From Prinsepia uniflora (Eukaryota > Streptophyta > Magnoliopsida > Rosales > Rosaceae), in contig CM064872.1 in assembly GCA_032719365.1 (NCBI GenBank), positions 54,674,891 through 54,738,890 of the forward strand: a DNA stretch of 64,000 bases, in the 5' to 3' direction. The translations under genes were made by a program, and so were the position numbers. This document shows, one piece after another, positions 52,441 to 61,240 of the stretch; position 1 is the first letter of the stretch, and each line of letters opens with the position of its first letter. The notes below the pieces were generated by a model, which saw only the letters and a list, made by a program, of their open reading frames with translations, was not told the origin of the DNA and made no database searches.

Positions 52441-52522
52441 AGTGTGTTGGTGCTGGTACTAGCGCTGGTGCTAGTGTCGGTAATGGTGCTAGTGTCGGTA
52501 CTAGCGCTGGTGCTGACACTAT
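52441..52522 (+). repeat. Short degenerate repeat of 'ggtgctagtgtcggta'
   Basis: Four to five overlapping copies of (g)gtgctagtgtcggta / ggtactagcgctggtgct at the truncated end of element L, directly at the junction with LTR K. Confidence 0.7.
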
Positions 52523-52903
52523 TTCGTCCGACGTCCGATGACAGCGTGCCGCCTGTCGTTGTACTCGGGACGTCGAGACCTATCTAACCGTCCTCGGTCT
52601 ACGTGAAAATCACAAGTCCAAAAAAAGTCAACATTTTCCTCGATTAATCGAAATTACGGTAACGCCCTCAATCTTCCGCACATCATAACTTTTTCTCCGA
52701 TTGTCCGAATCGGACATGCCACCTGTCTACGGACTCGTGACGTCCTAAACTACATCATGGTCAATGGTCAACACTCATCCAACCGGTCAATCAAAAAGTC
52801 AACTTTTGACCCACTATTCACAAGGGCAAAATCGTCCTTTTATACAAAACTTTTACAACAGTACAGTTTTACCCTTCCCGAAGGTACGGGTTGTTACATC
52901 TAA

Positions 52904-53336
52904 GGGTGGGATGTTTATCCAAAAACAGAACCAGGCACCTAATCCAAAGAGGCAGCTTATCTCTAGTGTTTGTGTATTTCCCTTGGGTGCGGACGACAAG
53001 ATGATGTATTGAACAATTTGAAACCTGTTAAGGAGGCTGCATCTGAAAGTTAACCAACACAAAGTTTGGTTGAAAAATGTGATGCTCTTAAATGCTCAGA
53101 AAGATAAGACTGAGTTGATGAATTTTAAGGTCTTTGGTCCAGTGGAGATCATCAAACCTGTAGGTATTTCTTGAGATTATTGGGTGGGCGGGTAGTGAGT
53201 AGTGCCCCGTAGGTATTTGTAGAAATTAAAATGATCAAGGAGAGTTTTCGCTAAGCTTTTGGTTGGAAAAGATATGTTTGGGTTGGGTTGGGTAATGAGT
53301 GGTGGCTAAAAGTCTAGGGAGAAAGATGATTGGGTG
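52904..53336. other. Unassigned; no supported gene
   Basis: Immediately right of the LTR K TSD. Short plus-strand stretches read like protein ('KVNQHKVWLKNVMLLNAQK', 'FKVFGPVEIIKPVG') but are broken by stops and match no family I can name; this may be a decayed exon. Confidence 0.3.
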
Positions 53337-53592
53337 AGTTGGGTTAGGTAGATTAGGTATTTATTTGTTTTAATTTTTTTAAAATAATTTTAATAGAAAA
53401 TATAATAAAATAAAGTAAATATTTTAATTATTCTTACTAATTTTATAATATTAGTATCACGCCATCAAAATTAACGGTATTCTTAACTTTAATTAATAGA
53501 TAGTGCAATGATCCCAATAATGTAACCATTTTTAATACACATCGAGACAAAATACAGTTATTCATGCATTTTGAGACAAAGTATTTAGCAAA
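53337..53592 (-). repeat. Dispersed repeat, copy 2 (inverted relative to 19531-19800)
   Basis: The reverse complement has 'gctaaata..tgtctcaaaatgca', 'attaaagttaagaataccgt' and 'tattttattatattttct', collinear with copy 1 over about 255 bp. No open frame. Confidence 0.7.
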
Positions 53593-53769
53593 AGAAACGT
53601 ATTTATAAAATTGGCCCAACTTTATCAACTCTTATAAATTTGCTGAAGGATCGTACAACTCTCCTTTTCATTAATTTGCTCCAACCTCTCTTTCTGTTTT
53701 TCTCCTCCATCTCCAATATCAACCACCGCCAACAGCTCCATTTCCTCCAAGACCTCGTCAATGACTCCA

Positions 53770-54070
53770 ACATCGCACTTCTCCATTTCCTCCTTCATCT
53801 CGGTTTAATTCCATCTCCAATTGGATCGGACGGCTCAGATCGATCAATGATCGATTGGAGGGTGTGGAAAGCTCGGAAGGCAGAGGCGCAAGGAAGAAAG
53901 CAACGCGCCAGAATTGGCCGGTCAGGGTTTGTTTGAATTTGTCTAGGTCATCTTTCACGCCTTGGTCCTTGTCTTGTTCCTCATCTAAAGATTCAATTCC
54001 ATTTCTTCCATTGTTATCGTCTTGGGATTTGGTGGGGGTGTGGGTGAGGCCGATGCTTCATTATTGTTGT
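53770..54070 (-). pseudogene. BSD-domain-protein-like N-terminal fragment (frameshifted)
   Basis: On the minus strand, 'ESLDEEQDKDQGVKDDLDKF' then 'KQTLTGQFWRVAFFLAPLPS' resembles the N-terminal exon of plant BSD-domain proteins (RGVKEDLSELTKTLTRQFWG-VASFLAPPP type). A shift then moves the frame to 'SEPSDPIGDGI', followed by a stop, and upstream an Asn/Pro-rich acidic stretch ('NNNEASASPTPPPNP') lies in yet another frame. The usual start (MSWL...) and the BSD motif itself are not seen. I read it as a decayed fragment; remembered family resemblance, not a database hit. Confidence 0.45.
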
Positions 54071-54179
54071 CGCTGTTGTGGTGGTTCTTGCAGTAGTGGT
54101 GGCACTAGTCACTCCACTGCGACCAGAGTGAGAGAGGAGTCGGAGATGGGGGGGAGTGAAATTTTGGGGTAAATTTTGT

Positions 54180-55340
54180 AAATACATAGAAGTAGAGTTT
54201 GAATTAGGTTGTTTTTTTTAGGAAAAGGATATATCTCCCGTCAACAATGCATGTCAACGAAATTCTGTATATATAATATTGAAAAAGAAAAAGAAAAAGA
54301 AAAAGAAAAAGAAAGAGAAAAGCAGTATTGTGCTTGTTGGAATCCTATGTGAAACAGCAAACCAACAAGTAGTAATTATTACTGATAATGAAAGCTGAGC
54401 AGCTGTGTAGAGCAAATCATCAAATGTTTCTACTTTCCGCTCTCTTGGGTCATGTAAACCCCACCATCTCATCGTCATTTACTCCCACAATTCACACAAA
54501 AGTTCAAAAGGGAGCTTTACACTTACAATTGTAAAGCACAATTACATGCACTAGCTACTACTTATATATACACATATGCTTTTCCTTTGTTAATTTCATG
54601 CCAATGGTTGACTTGCATTTAATTCATTACTCATACTCTATAATTTATGCAACTCAAGCTCACATGATGCATAAAAACTTCAATTAGCATATAAATTTTG
54701 AGTTAGATTTTTAATTTAAATGGATTTAAAAATTTACATAGTAGATTAGAGAATTTTAGTTTTTGACAAAGGAAAAAAAAATTAGAGAATTTTAGTTGGA
54801 GAAAGATGAGTAGTTCAATTGTTGAAGGTAATTAACCTATCTATATATATATATATATATATTATATAGTTTTCGTCAATTTGATTCTGGAGCACTACTT
54901 AATCTCACACTACTAAATTCTTATTATTAAAAAAAAAATTAAAAGCCTCACATTAGCTATATATACTAAATAGAAGGGAGCCAATTTTTCAGAATATCTC
55001 TTTGTTCTTATAATATTTGTCAAAGCGATGGATGGATGGATGGATGGATGTAAGTAATTAAGCTGCCAAGACTCAAGAGCTGTGAATTGAAATTGATTAA
55101 GCTTATACATGATCATATGTACGTACGTAGGTGTCTATATATATAAGAAGGAACACTCATTTTTTCGAAGGATCGATGGAGCAAGAGACCAATGTGAAGA
55201 ATAAAACAGAAGATCGAAATCAAAATTGAAATTTACAGAACCAGTTGCAGTTAGATATATATACATATATGAATTAATAATTGAAAACAAATTAACATAG
55301 AGTTGTACTTATCACCATCACCGCCTGCATGAGTTTCTCA
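54180..55340. other. Intergenic DNA with microsatellites; no gene seen
   Basis: Contains (GAAAAA)n at 54281-54319, (TA)n at 54842-54862 and (GATG)6 at 55027-55050. No LTR signature, so this is probably older intergenic DNA downstream of the MIR394 candidate. Confidence 0.6.
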
Positions 55341-55350
55341 AAGAGAAATT

Positions 55351-55485
55351 TACAGAGCCAGTTTGGCATGCTGCCTGCCTCGATCCCCACCAGTTCAATC
55401 TATAACTATACGTTACAGACACGTATATACCTGTAAATTGTGATTGATGGAAGAGGTGGACAGAATGCCAAATTGCCTCTGCAAC
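55351..55485 (-). ncRNA. MIR394: MIR394 precursor candidate (miR394 hairpin)
   Basis: The minus strand reads UUGGCAUUCUGUCCACCUCU at 55471-55452, identical to the conserved plant miR394 except for the last base (canonical C). The other arm, plus 55361-55380, gives a minus-strand miR394* AGGCAGGCAGCAUGCCAAAC. The two pair over the whole duplex with three mismatches and wobble pairs, leaving 2-nt 3' overhangs. The stem extends below it: 'ttgcagaggcaatttggc' pairs with 'gccaaactggctctgtaa' with two mismatches. The loop is about 69 nt, and the mature sequence is in the 5' arm as in known MIR394 genes. miR394 represses the F-box gene LCR and affects leaf and shoot-meristem development. Transcription would run toward lower coordinates. 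Confidence 0.88.
55452..55471 (-). ncRNA. Mature miR394 (5p)
   Basis: 20 nt, UUGGCAUUCUGUCCACCUCU; 19 of 20 bases match the canonical miR394, the difference being the 3'-terminal base, where it has little effect on target pairing. 5' U fits AGO1 loading. Confidence 0.85.
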
Positions 55486-55577
55486 AAGGCCCCTGAGAAA
55501 CCCTAGCTAGAGAGAATATTTATCTCAAACTTTGAAGAACAAATATACGCATATAGGTAGGGAGTGAGAATAAGGTG

Positions 55578-55587
55578 TATATAAATA
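55578..55587 (-). promoter_or_regulatory. Possible TATA box for MIR394
   Basis: TATTTATATA on the minus strand, about 107 bases upstream of the mature miRNA. It is the best TATA-like match close upstream of the hairpin, but the region is AT-rich, so the call is weak. Confidence 0.35.
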
Positions 55588-55599
55588 TGGTGAGTGTCT

Positions 55600-55819
55600 T
55601 AAACTTTGATTTGTTTGGCTTGGAGTTGGAGTTGACTACTCACTGAACTACTGTTATTTTGAAATGGGATTGGCTTTTTGTACCAAGGGGTGCGGTGCAT
55701 CAGCGTGCATGCCGTTGCACCACCAAATGAGGAAGTTATATGCTATCTATGGAACGCATAACCCTCGCTTTTTTTTTTCTTTTTTCCTTTTTGTTCAAAT
55801 CTTGCTTTTCTTCCTTCAA

Positions 55820-55858
<39 letters not shown>

Positions 55859-57301
55859 TCTCTCCTTTCCTTTCACATGTGAGTATAATTTATAAATAAA
55901 ATAAAAAGTTCAGGTAATAATGTACAAATAAAATATTATCCTAATTAACCCACCGCGCCCACTTACCATCATCAGTTCTTCCTTCCCATATTTCTTCTGA
56001 AGGAATGAAGAGTTTTTCACACATTTTGTCCTCGATTTTGAACCTAAGATTACTGTTTTGTGAAATAAAGTTCTGTTATCACAATCTTCATGTGTCATTC
56101 TAGATTTTAAACTTTCGAATTTCCTCGATTGTTTTTTTTTTTTTTATCATTTCGTAAGGTCAATATATAACAAGAATTCTTCTTCTTTAAGAAAAATTTA
56201 CTATAAATTATCCCCTAACTTAAAAATTAATTTGTAGATACATAGACGAGTACTCGGGTGCTAATCAATTGATCCTATAAGACGGCACTTAATCTTTTGG
56301 GTTTTCTAAGGTAACACTGTAATATTACCTTGATTTTACAATTTCTTCTTCCAAGATCATTCATATAAAAATTAATTCAAATCAGAACTCATTTTGTTAT
56401 CTAAACAATACAACCAAATACATGGTCGGACGGACAGACAATGCATGCTCATGAGAATGGCTCAATAATTTTTTTTAATGTGATACATTTTTACAAAAAT
56501 GGAGGTTGAAGTCAGAAGCGCCACACATAGCGTTAACGGTTCAATTTACTTGCTTTTTCCATACGGATATGCTTTATGAGTCTTTGAGTTTTGACTTTTG
56601 CAGCAAAAAAAGGATGCAAAATGGGCTGTCTCCCACTTATATTGTAATTAATTACTATACTCTGCACCTATTAACTCATGGTAAACTATAATTAGAGTTT
56701 CTACCCAAAAACAAAACTTTATTAGGGTAATGTTTGGGATCCAGTGATTACTAATAAACTAAGACTAAAAATTCAAAAACCCAATTCCAACAGCAGAAAT
56801 TACAGAATTTCAAGAAGCAATAGTAAACAACCCGACTGCTGACTGAAGCTACAACTAAAATGCCTGGAAACAGATGAGGCTTCTAAAAATGGACTTGGGC
56901 TGTACATGTCAATATCAGTAGATTCGTTCTCGATAACTTCTCTTTTTTCTATTCCTCACATTGTCTTACAATAAATTTTACAACTTGCTATACAATTGCA
57001 ATACTATATATCACGATAATATGATTCTAACCCTTTATAATCAAGAGCTGTACTATTCTATAGGATAGGGAAATAAGTCTGACTGGCCTGAACGTAGGTG
57101 AAAATGACATAATAGAATGCTGAGCTCAGTCACTCGAGCTTGTAACCCGAGCGGGGCATTAAAAGTGCATGTGAAAAGTATGTAGGAGTTCTCGAACCAC
57201 TTAGAAACTTTGAACCAAAACAAGAAAGAACGACATAATAGGGTTCTCAATAATCGACCGTGGCCAAGAATCTTCATGGTCAGAGAGAGACTAACAACGG
57301 T
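55600..57301. other. Intergenic / 3'-flanking DNA; no gene seen
   Basis: Between the MIR394 candidate and the stop codon of the minus-strand gene. Includes (TA)n at 55824-55856. The first few hundred bases left of 57302 should be the 3' UTR of that gene; 'tttatt' at 56719 (AATAAA on the minus strand) is one possible polyadenylation signal. No retroelement signature was noticed. Confidence 0.5.
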
Positions 57302-57457
57302 CTACTGGGCTAAGCCACTACCAACCAAGTTAGCGTCATCTTCAACTATTTGGTCGACTGGGTTGTCCTTAGCCCACTCAGCTGCATCTTGATATCCAAG
57401 CTCAAAAAGCCTGTCAAGAACAACATCCGCGGCTGGCTCAAGTGCCCAACTGAACAG
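57302..57457 (-). CDS. Last coding exon of an unidentified plant gene
   Basis: 52 codons including the TAG stop (57302-57304), following a good acceptor (TTTTCAG) at 57458-57464. It encodes an acidic helical C-terminus containing 'WALEPAADVVLDRLFELG' and 'YQDAAEWAKDNP', ending '...VGSGLAQ'. Codon-level regularity, the clean splice sites and a phase-0 join to the preceding exon make a real gene likely. I do not recognise the family. It lies outside the retrotransposon pile and points the same way as MIR394, about 1.8 kb upstream of it. Confidence 0.68.
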   Translation of the reverse strand: MFSWALEPAADVVLDRLFELGYQDAAEWAKDNPVDQIVEDDANLVGSGLAQ

Positions 57458-57533
57458 CTGAAAATAGTAGAAAACAAATAGTTCGTCATCTTATCCTCAA
57501 AGGAAACGTTATTATTCACATGTGCAAGCTCAC

Positions 57534-57629
57534 CTCTCGAGGGGTAGCCCTATTATCAGGATTACAGTCTGGACTAATCCCAATTCCTTGCAATCCTAAT
57601 CGGCTGGCTGGGAAAGCACAAACGCGGAC
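57534..57629 (-). CDS. Penultimate coding exon of the same gene
   Basis: 32 codons, phase 0 on both sides: acceptor TTACCTTGCAG just above 57629 and donor GAGAG|GTGAGC at 57534/57533. The intron to the last exon is 76 nt (57458-57533), and the reading frame closes inside it, so it must be spliced. The exon encodes 'VRVCAFPASRLGLQGIGISP' followed by 'DCNPDNRATPRE'. The frame also stays open upstream of the acceptor to 57698, so a longer exon is possible but less likely given the strong acceptor. Earlier exons are not visible before the retroelement at 58343. Confidence 0.65.
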
Positions 57630-58342
57630 CTGCAAGGTAACCTTATGAGGGTTATACAATAATCTAAGAATTAGAACATTTAAATGGGCTTCAGTCATAC
57701 TAAAAATGAAATGAAACAGGTCGCTAAAAATTATGTATTGTTAGCAAAATAAGAGGCTAGATCCTCATTAGATCCTGGAAAGAAATACAATGATTATAAA
57801 ATCTGGATCTATACAGGTATATACCTGATCCCATAACAGTAGAATCACTTGGAAGAATCAAATCACTTCCTTTTGATCAAAGAAGCTGAGAATTAGAGAA
57901 CCAAAGAGACATGTCTTAGGCGGACTGTGGACAAGAAATACTAAGGACCCATTTATTGATTATCATTTTTTTTTTCCTAAGCAGGATGTGATTGCGAGGG
58001 AGCGAGAGGATTGAATACCCACTAAAATGCAAGCTTACTTAAAGTAGTCCGGAGAGTAATTATAACCTTGACTGGCAGTACCGCCAAACACTTTGCAACA
58101 TATTTGGTACAAAACACTCATAGGGAAAATACTAAATGAACAACGATTTTGAATCTCATTCTGTCATCCAGCTAATATGATGCAGGAAACATTATTGAAA
58201 CCTATATTACCATACCAACTGTATAGAAGTATCACTGGAGAAGAAAATTATATATTTTGACTAAAAGCTTCCTTAAACAATACAAGTAAATCACGCTAAT
58301 CCATGAGATATTATCAAAGAAGCAAATCAGTGAACATATTTA
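57630..58342 (-). other. Probable intron of the minus-strand gene, up to the retroelement insertion
   Basis: No further exon with good splice sites was recognised. AT-rich sequence in the minus orientation leads up to the LTR starting at 58343. If the gene continues, its 5' exons lie beyond the retroelement and the window end. Confidence 0.45.
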
Positions 58343-58427
58343 TGATGCGGAATGTTCAAGGGCAATTTAGTCTTCAGGGTTTTAGGGTTTTAGTATATCT
58401 CTGTTTTCTGTTTTATTAAGGAATAGA

Positions 58428-58685
58428 TAAACGGATATGAATTTCCTTGTTTATTAACTAATGATTCTTTACAATAGGAGAATCCTATATATACAGTTCC
58501 TAGGTAAGTCTAAGTAGGAAAACAATTATAAACTAGGTAGGAAATCGTGGACCTAACTAGGGAAGTATCTACAGAGATCCTAGGACAGTTTTAGGAAGGA
58601 ATTTGCTGAATTCCTTTGACTTCTGAGATCTGGGAATCAGGGAGATTGATCCTCAATCTCCTGGGATTCCCTTGTATCTTTATCA
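58428..58685 (-). repeat. Copia 3' LTR
   Basis: 258 bp; on the minus strand TGATAAAGATACAAGG... to ...CATATCCGTTTA. Differs from the 5' LTR at one position. Confidence 0.93.
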
Positions 58686-58696
58686 CGCCCCCGCAA

Positions 58697-59146
58697 GATG
58701 GTGGAGCCGTCTGCGACGCCAATCTTGTCACGGAGGAGCTAGAAACGTGGACGCGGCAGGGGTTTGGTGAGAGCATCTGCGAGTTGATCATCAGTGGGAA
58801 CATGGTGGACATGAAGATGACCACGGGTGACCTGATCACGAACGAACTGAAAGTCAATGTCCACATGTTTCATCCTGGAGTGTAGAGCAGGATTGGCACA
58901 GTAGAAAGTGGTGCCTAGGTTGTCACAGGAAATAGTGGGTGTTCCTGTGGCCTGAATGCTAAGCTCCCGCATTAGGGATTGAACCCAGAGTAATTCTGCA
59001 GTAGTTGAGGCAACAACCCGGTATTCAGCCTCGGTTGAAGAGCGGGAGATTGACCGTTGTTTGCGTGAGCTCCAGGATATTAAGTTACCACCTAGGTAAA
59101 CAAGATATGCTGTGGTGGACTTGCGGTCGTCATGGTCACCAGCTCA
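58697..59146 (-). pseudogene. Copia RNase H domain (after an in-frame stop)
   Basis: Starts after TGA at 59146-59144, which replaces the tryptophan of 'SDADWAGD' (one G-to-A change). The frame then reads 'RKSTTAYLVYLGGNLISWSS', 'STEAEYRVVASTTAELLW', 'CDNLGTTFYCANPALHSRMK' and 'DQLADALTKPL', the canonical copia RNase H with its acidic residues present, up to a TAG at about 58733 shortly before the purine tract. RNase H removes the RNA strand during reverse transcription. Confidence 0.85.
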
Positions 59147-59862
59147 GTCTGCGTCTGAAAAGGCACTGAGTGTGCTGAAGGAATGTGCAACAGCATGTAG
59201 ATGATGGGTGGCAGTGCGGCGGATGGGAAGACCATAGAGTACTGTGCCCTTGAGGTAGCCTAGAACACGTTTTAGGGCCTGCCAATGAAGGTCCGTGGGA
59301 GCATGCATAAATTGGGAAAGGCGGTTGACAGCGTAAGAGACATCCGGGCGGGTTAAGTTTAGGTACTGAAGGTTGCCCACCACTCTACGAAAGAGAGTGG
59401 CATCAGTTGGCGGGGATCCATCGTTGAGAAGGAGAGGGGGAAAGACGGCCAAGGGTGTGGACACGGGTTTGGCCCCCTCCATATGCACCATGGTGAGGAT
59501 ATCCTGCAGATATTGATGCTGGGACAGGAAAAGACCATCAGAGGTGGGCAGAACTTCCACACCCAAGAAGTAGTTCAAGGTGCCGAGATCCTTGATAGAA
59601 AACCGAGTGGCCAATGTGGTGATGAACTTCGAGATGAGGGAAGAATCACTTCCTGTAACAATAAGGTCGTCAACATAAACTAGGAAGTAAAGAACTTGAG
59701 AACCTTGCCTGTAGAGGAAAAGAGAGGCATCAGATTTGGCATTGACAAAGCCGTTGGCCAGAAGAAAAGAGTGAAGCTCTTGATACCAGGCCCAAGGTGC
59801 CTGTTTGAGACCGTATAGGGCCTTCTTCAGCTGGCAGACATAAGTGGGGTTGCGGGGGGTCC
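59144..59862 (-). pseudogene. Copia reverse transcriptase, catalytic half, plus connection
   Basis: In frame from just after the C-run frameshift: 'CQLKKALYGLKQAPWAWYQE', 'FLVYVDDLIVTG' (YVDD active site intact), 'RFSIKDLGTLNYFLGVEV', 'LNLTRPDVSYAVNRLSQFM' and 'HWQALKRVLGYLKGT', then 'SDAD' and the stop at 59144. Typical of Ale/Retrofit copia RT. By itself this segment lacks the first RT aspartate, which is in the preceding frame. Confidence 0.88.
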
Positions 59863-61240
59863 ACAAACCCAGCAGGTTGTGCCATGTAGACAGTCTCGAT
59901 AAGGGTGCCTTGCAGAAATGCATTGTTGACGTCCAGCTGTCGTATGGGCCAACCATGGGTCACACTGAGATGGAGAATCAGTCGAATGGTTGTGGGCTTG
60001 ACCACTGGGCTGTAAGTAGCAGTGAAGTCCAGTCCTGGGCGTTGGTGATAGCCCTTAGCCACGAGTCTGGCCTTGAATCGGTCAACAGCGCCATTGGGCT
60101 TCCGTTTGATCTGGAAGACCCATTTGTTGCCAATGACATTCTGGGTAGGCTGAGGAGGGACCAGGACCCATGTGCCAATATGAATGAGGGCATTCAGCTC
60201 TTCGGACATGGCAAAGCGCCACTGTGGGTGTTTCACAGCCTGGGAAACACAAGTGGGTTCAAGGAGGGGAGGGAGGGGATGGGCGGTTGCCGTGAGGGCA
60301 TCGTTGGGAACTTGGGGAAGACAGCCAGTTTTGTTGCGGGTGAGCATAGGATGAGTGGGTGCTGGTGGTGGAGGGGTTAGGGGGGGAGGAGAAGTCGTGG
60401 GGGCTGGCTGTGGGGGTGGGGGAGCAGGGGTGTGGGACGGCCGTGAGGACCGCCGTGTATATGTACGAAGGGTAGGTGGTGCAGGGGGCGGAGGTATAGT
60501 AGGCGGAGGGGAGGCCGTGGTGCTGGTGGTGGTTTGTGGCAGGTTTAGTGATGGAACTAAGGCAGGGGCAGGTGCAGCGTCAAGAGCAAGTGAGGAGGAT
60601 GAATCCAAGTGGCCTTCAGGGGAAGGTGTTGACTGTGCAGGCACTGGTGAAGCAACTGAATCAGGAACTGGAAGAGTAGAGACAAGAGGCTGGGAGGAGA
60701 GCCATTGGTGGAAGACATCGGAGGAAACATGAGGAACAGAGGACGGGAGACTTAGACCAGGGTAGGTAGACTCATCAAACTGGACATGACGGGAGACATA
60801 TAGGCGGTGAGCTGAAGTATCATAGCATAGGTATGCACTTTGGTTTAGTGAGTAGCCGAGGAAGAGGCGGGGAGTAGATCGAGGCTGCAGTTTATTGGAG
60901 TTGTAGGGCCGGAGCCAAGGAAAACAAAGACATCCAAAGGTTCTGAGACGGTGGTAGTTGGGTGGCTGTTGGAAGAGGGCAGTATATGGGGATTGGTTGT
61001 GGAGAATGGAGGTAGGAAGACGGTTGATGAGGTATGCGGCTGTTTTGAAGGCATAGGTCCAGAAAGTTAGGGGTAGGTTGGCTTGATGAAGGAGGGTAAG
61101 GCCGGTTTCAACAAGATGACGATGGCGTCGTTCGGCCACGCCATTGTGTTGGGGAGTGTGAGGTGGGGTAAGAAGGTGATTTATGCCGTGGGTGGCAAGG
61201 AAAGGTTTGAGTTTGGTGAATTCACCACCACCATCAGTGT
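59860..61240 (-). pseudogene. Copia integrase C-part and reverse transcriptase N-part
   Basis: Open from the deletion junction. It has 'SKLYTDGGGEFTKL' (second integrase aspartate), 'TPQHNGVAERRHRHL' (third acidic residue), a proline/threonine-rich linker of about 150 residues, then RT motifs 'WVFQIKRKPNGAVDRFKARL', 'FTATYSPVVKPTTIRLIL' and 'IRQLDVNNAFLQG' (first RT aspartate). After 'QPAGFVD' a six-base G run on the plus strand (59854-59859; C on the coding strand) is one base too long and throws the frame off; the shifted frame ends at 59730. Confidence 0.87.

Larger units (their letters stand above)
48506..52522 (+). mobile_element. Element L: group 2 retroelement, 5' LTR, PBS and truncated internal region
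   Basis: 5' LTR is 48506-51449 (TGTAACGACCCGTCTCG... to ...GGGATGGGTCCTGTCA, 2944 bp). An intact PBS TGGTATCAGAGC follows at 51453-51464. About 1 kb of internal sequence (51465-52522) shows no gag or pol motif and ends in a short-repeat stretch, after which LTR K resumes. No 3' LTR, purine tract or right TSD is present, so the distal part was deleted. The degraded palindrome GATGAGTGACA-CA-TGTCATCATC is at 49026-49048. Confidence 0.82.
46153..52898 (-). mobile_element. Solo LTR K (group 1), interrupted by element L; perfect TSD TCTAA
   Basis: Plus-strand ends are TGTCAGGACCCGTCCC... and ...GGTACGGGTTGTTACA, flanked by TCTAA at 46148-46152 and 52899-52903. Sequence runs like G and D to 'ttctagacccgta' (48505), is broken by element L, and resumes at about 52523 with 'tcgtccgacgtccgatgaca', matching D near 39735. 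It contains the GAGTCTTTAAACTC array (46636-46832) and the CACGCGC module (about 47538-47594). Confidence 0.9.

Noticed and set aside
53640..53936. 98-codon plus-strand frame
   Set aside because: Lies opposite the BSD-like segment, which has the more convincing family motifs; treated as its shadow.
55664..55882. 72-codon frame next to the MIR394 candidate
   Set aside because: Ends in translation of (TA)n, no homology, no conserved context.
60355..60732. Gly-rich 125-codon plus-strand frame
   Set aside because: Antisense shadow of the Pro/Thr-rich linker of the copia integrase.
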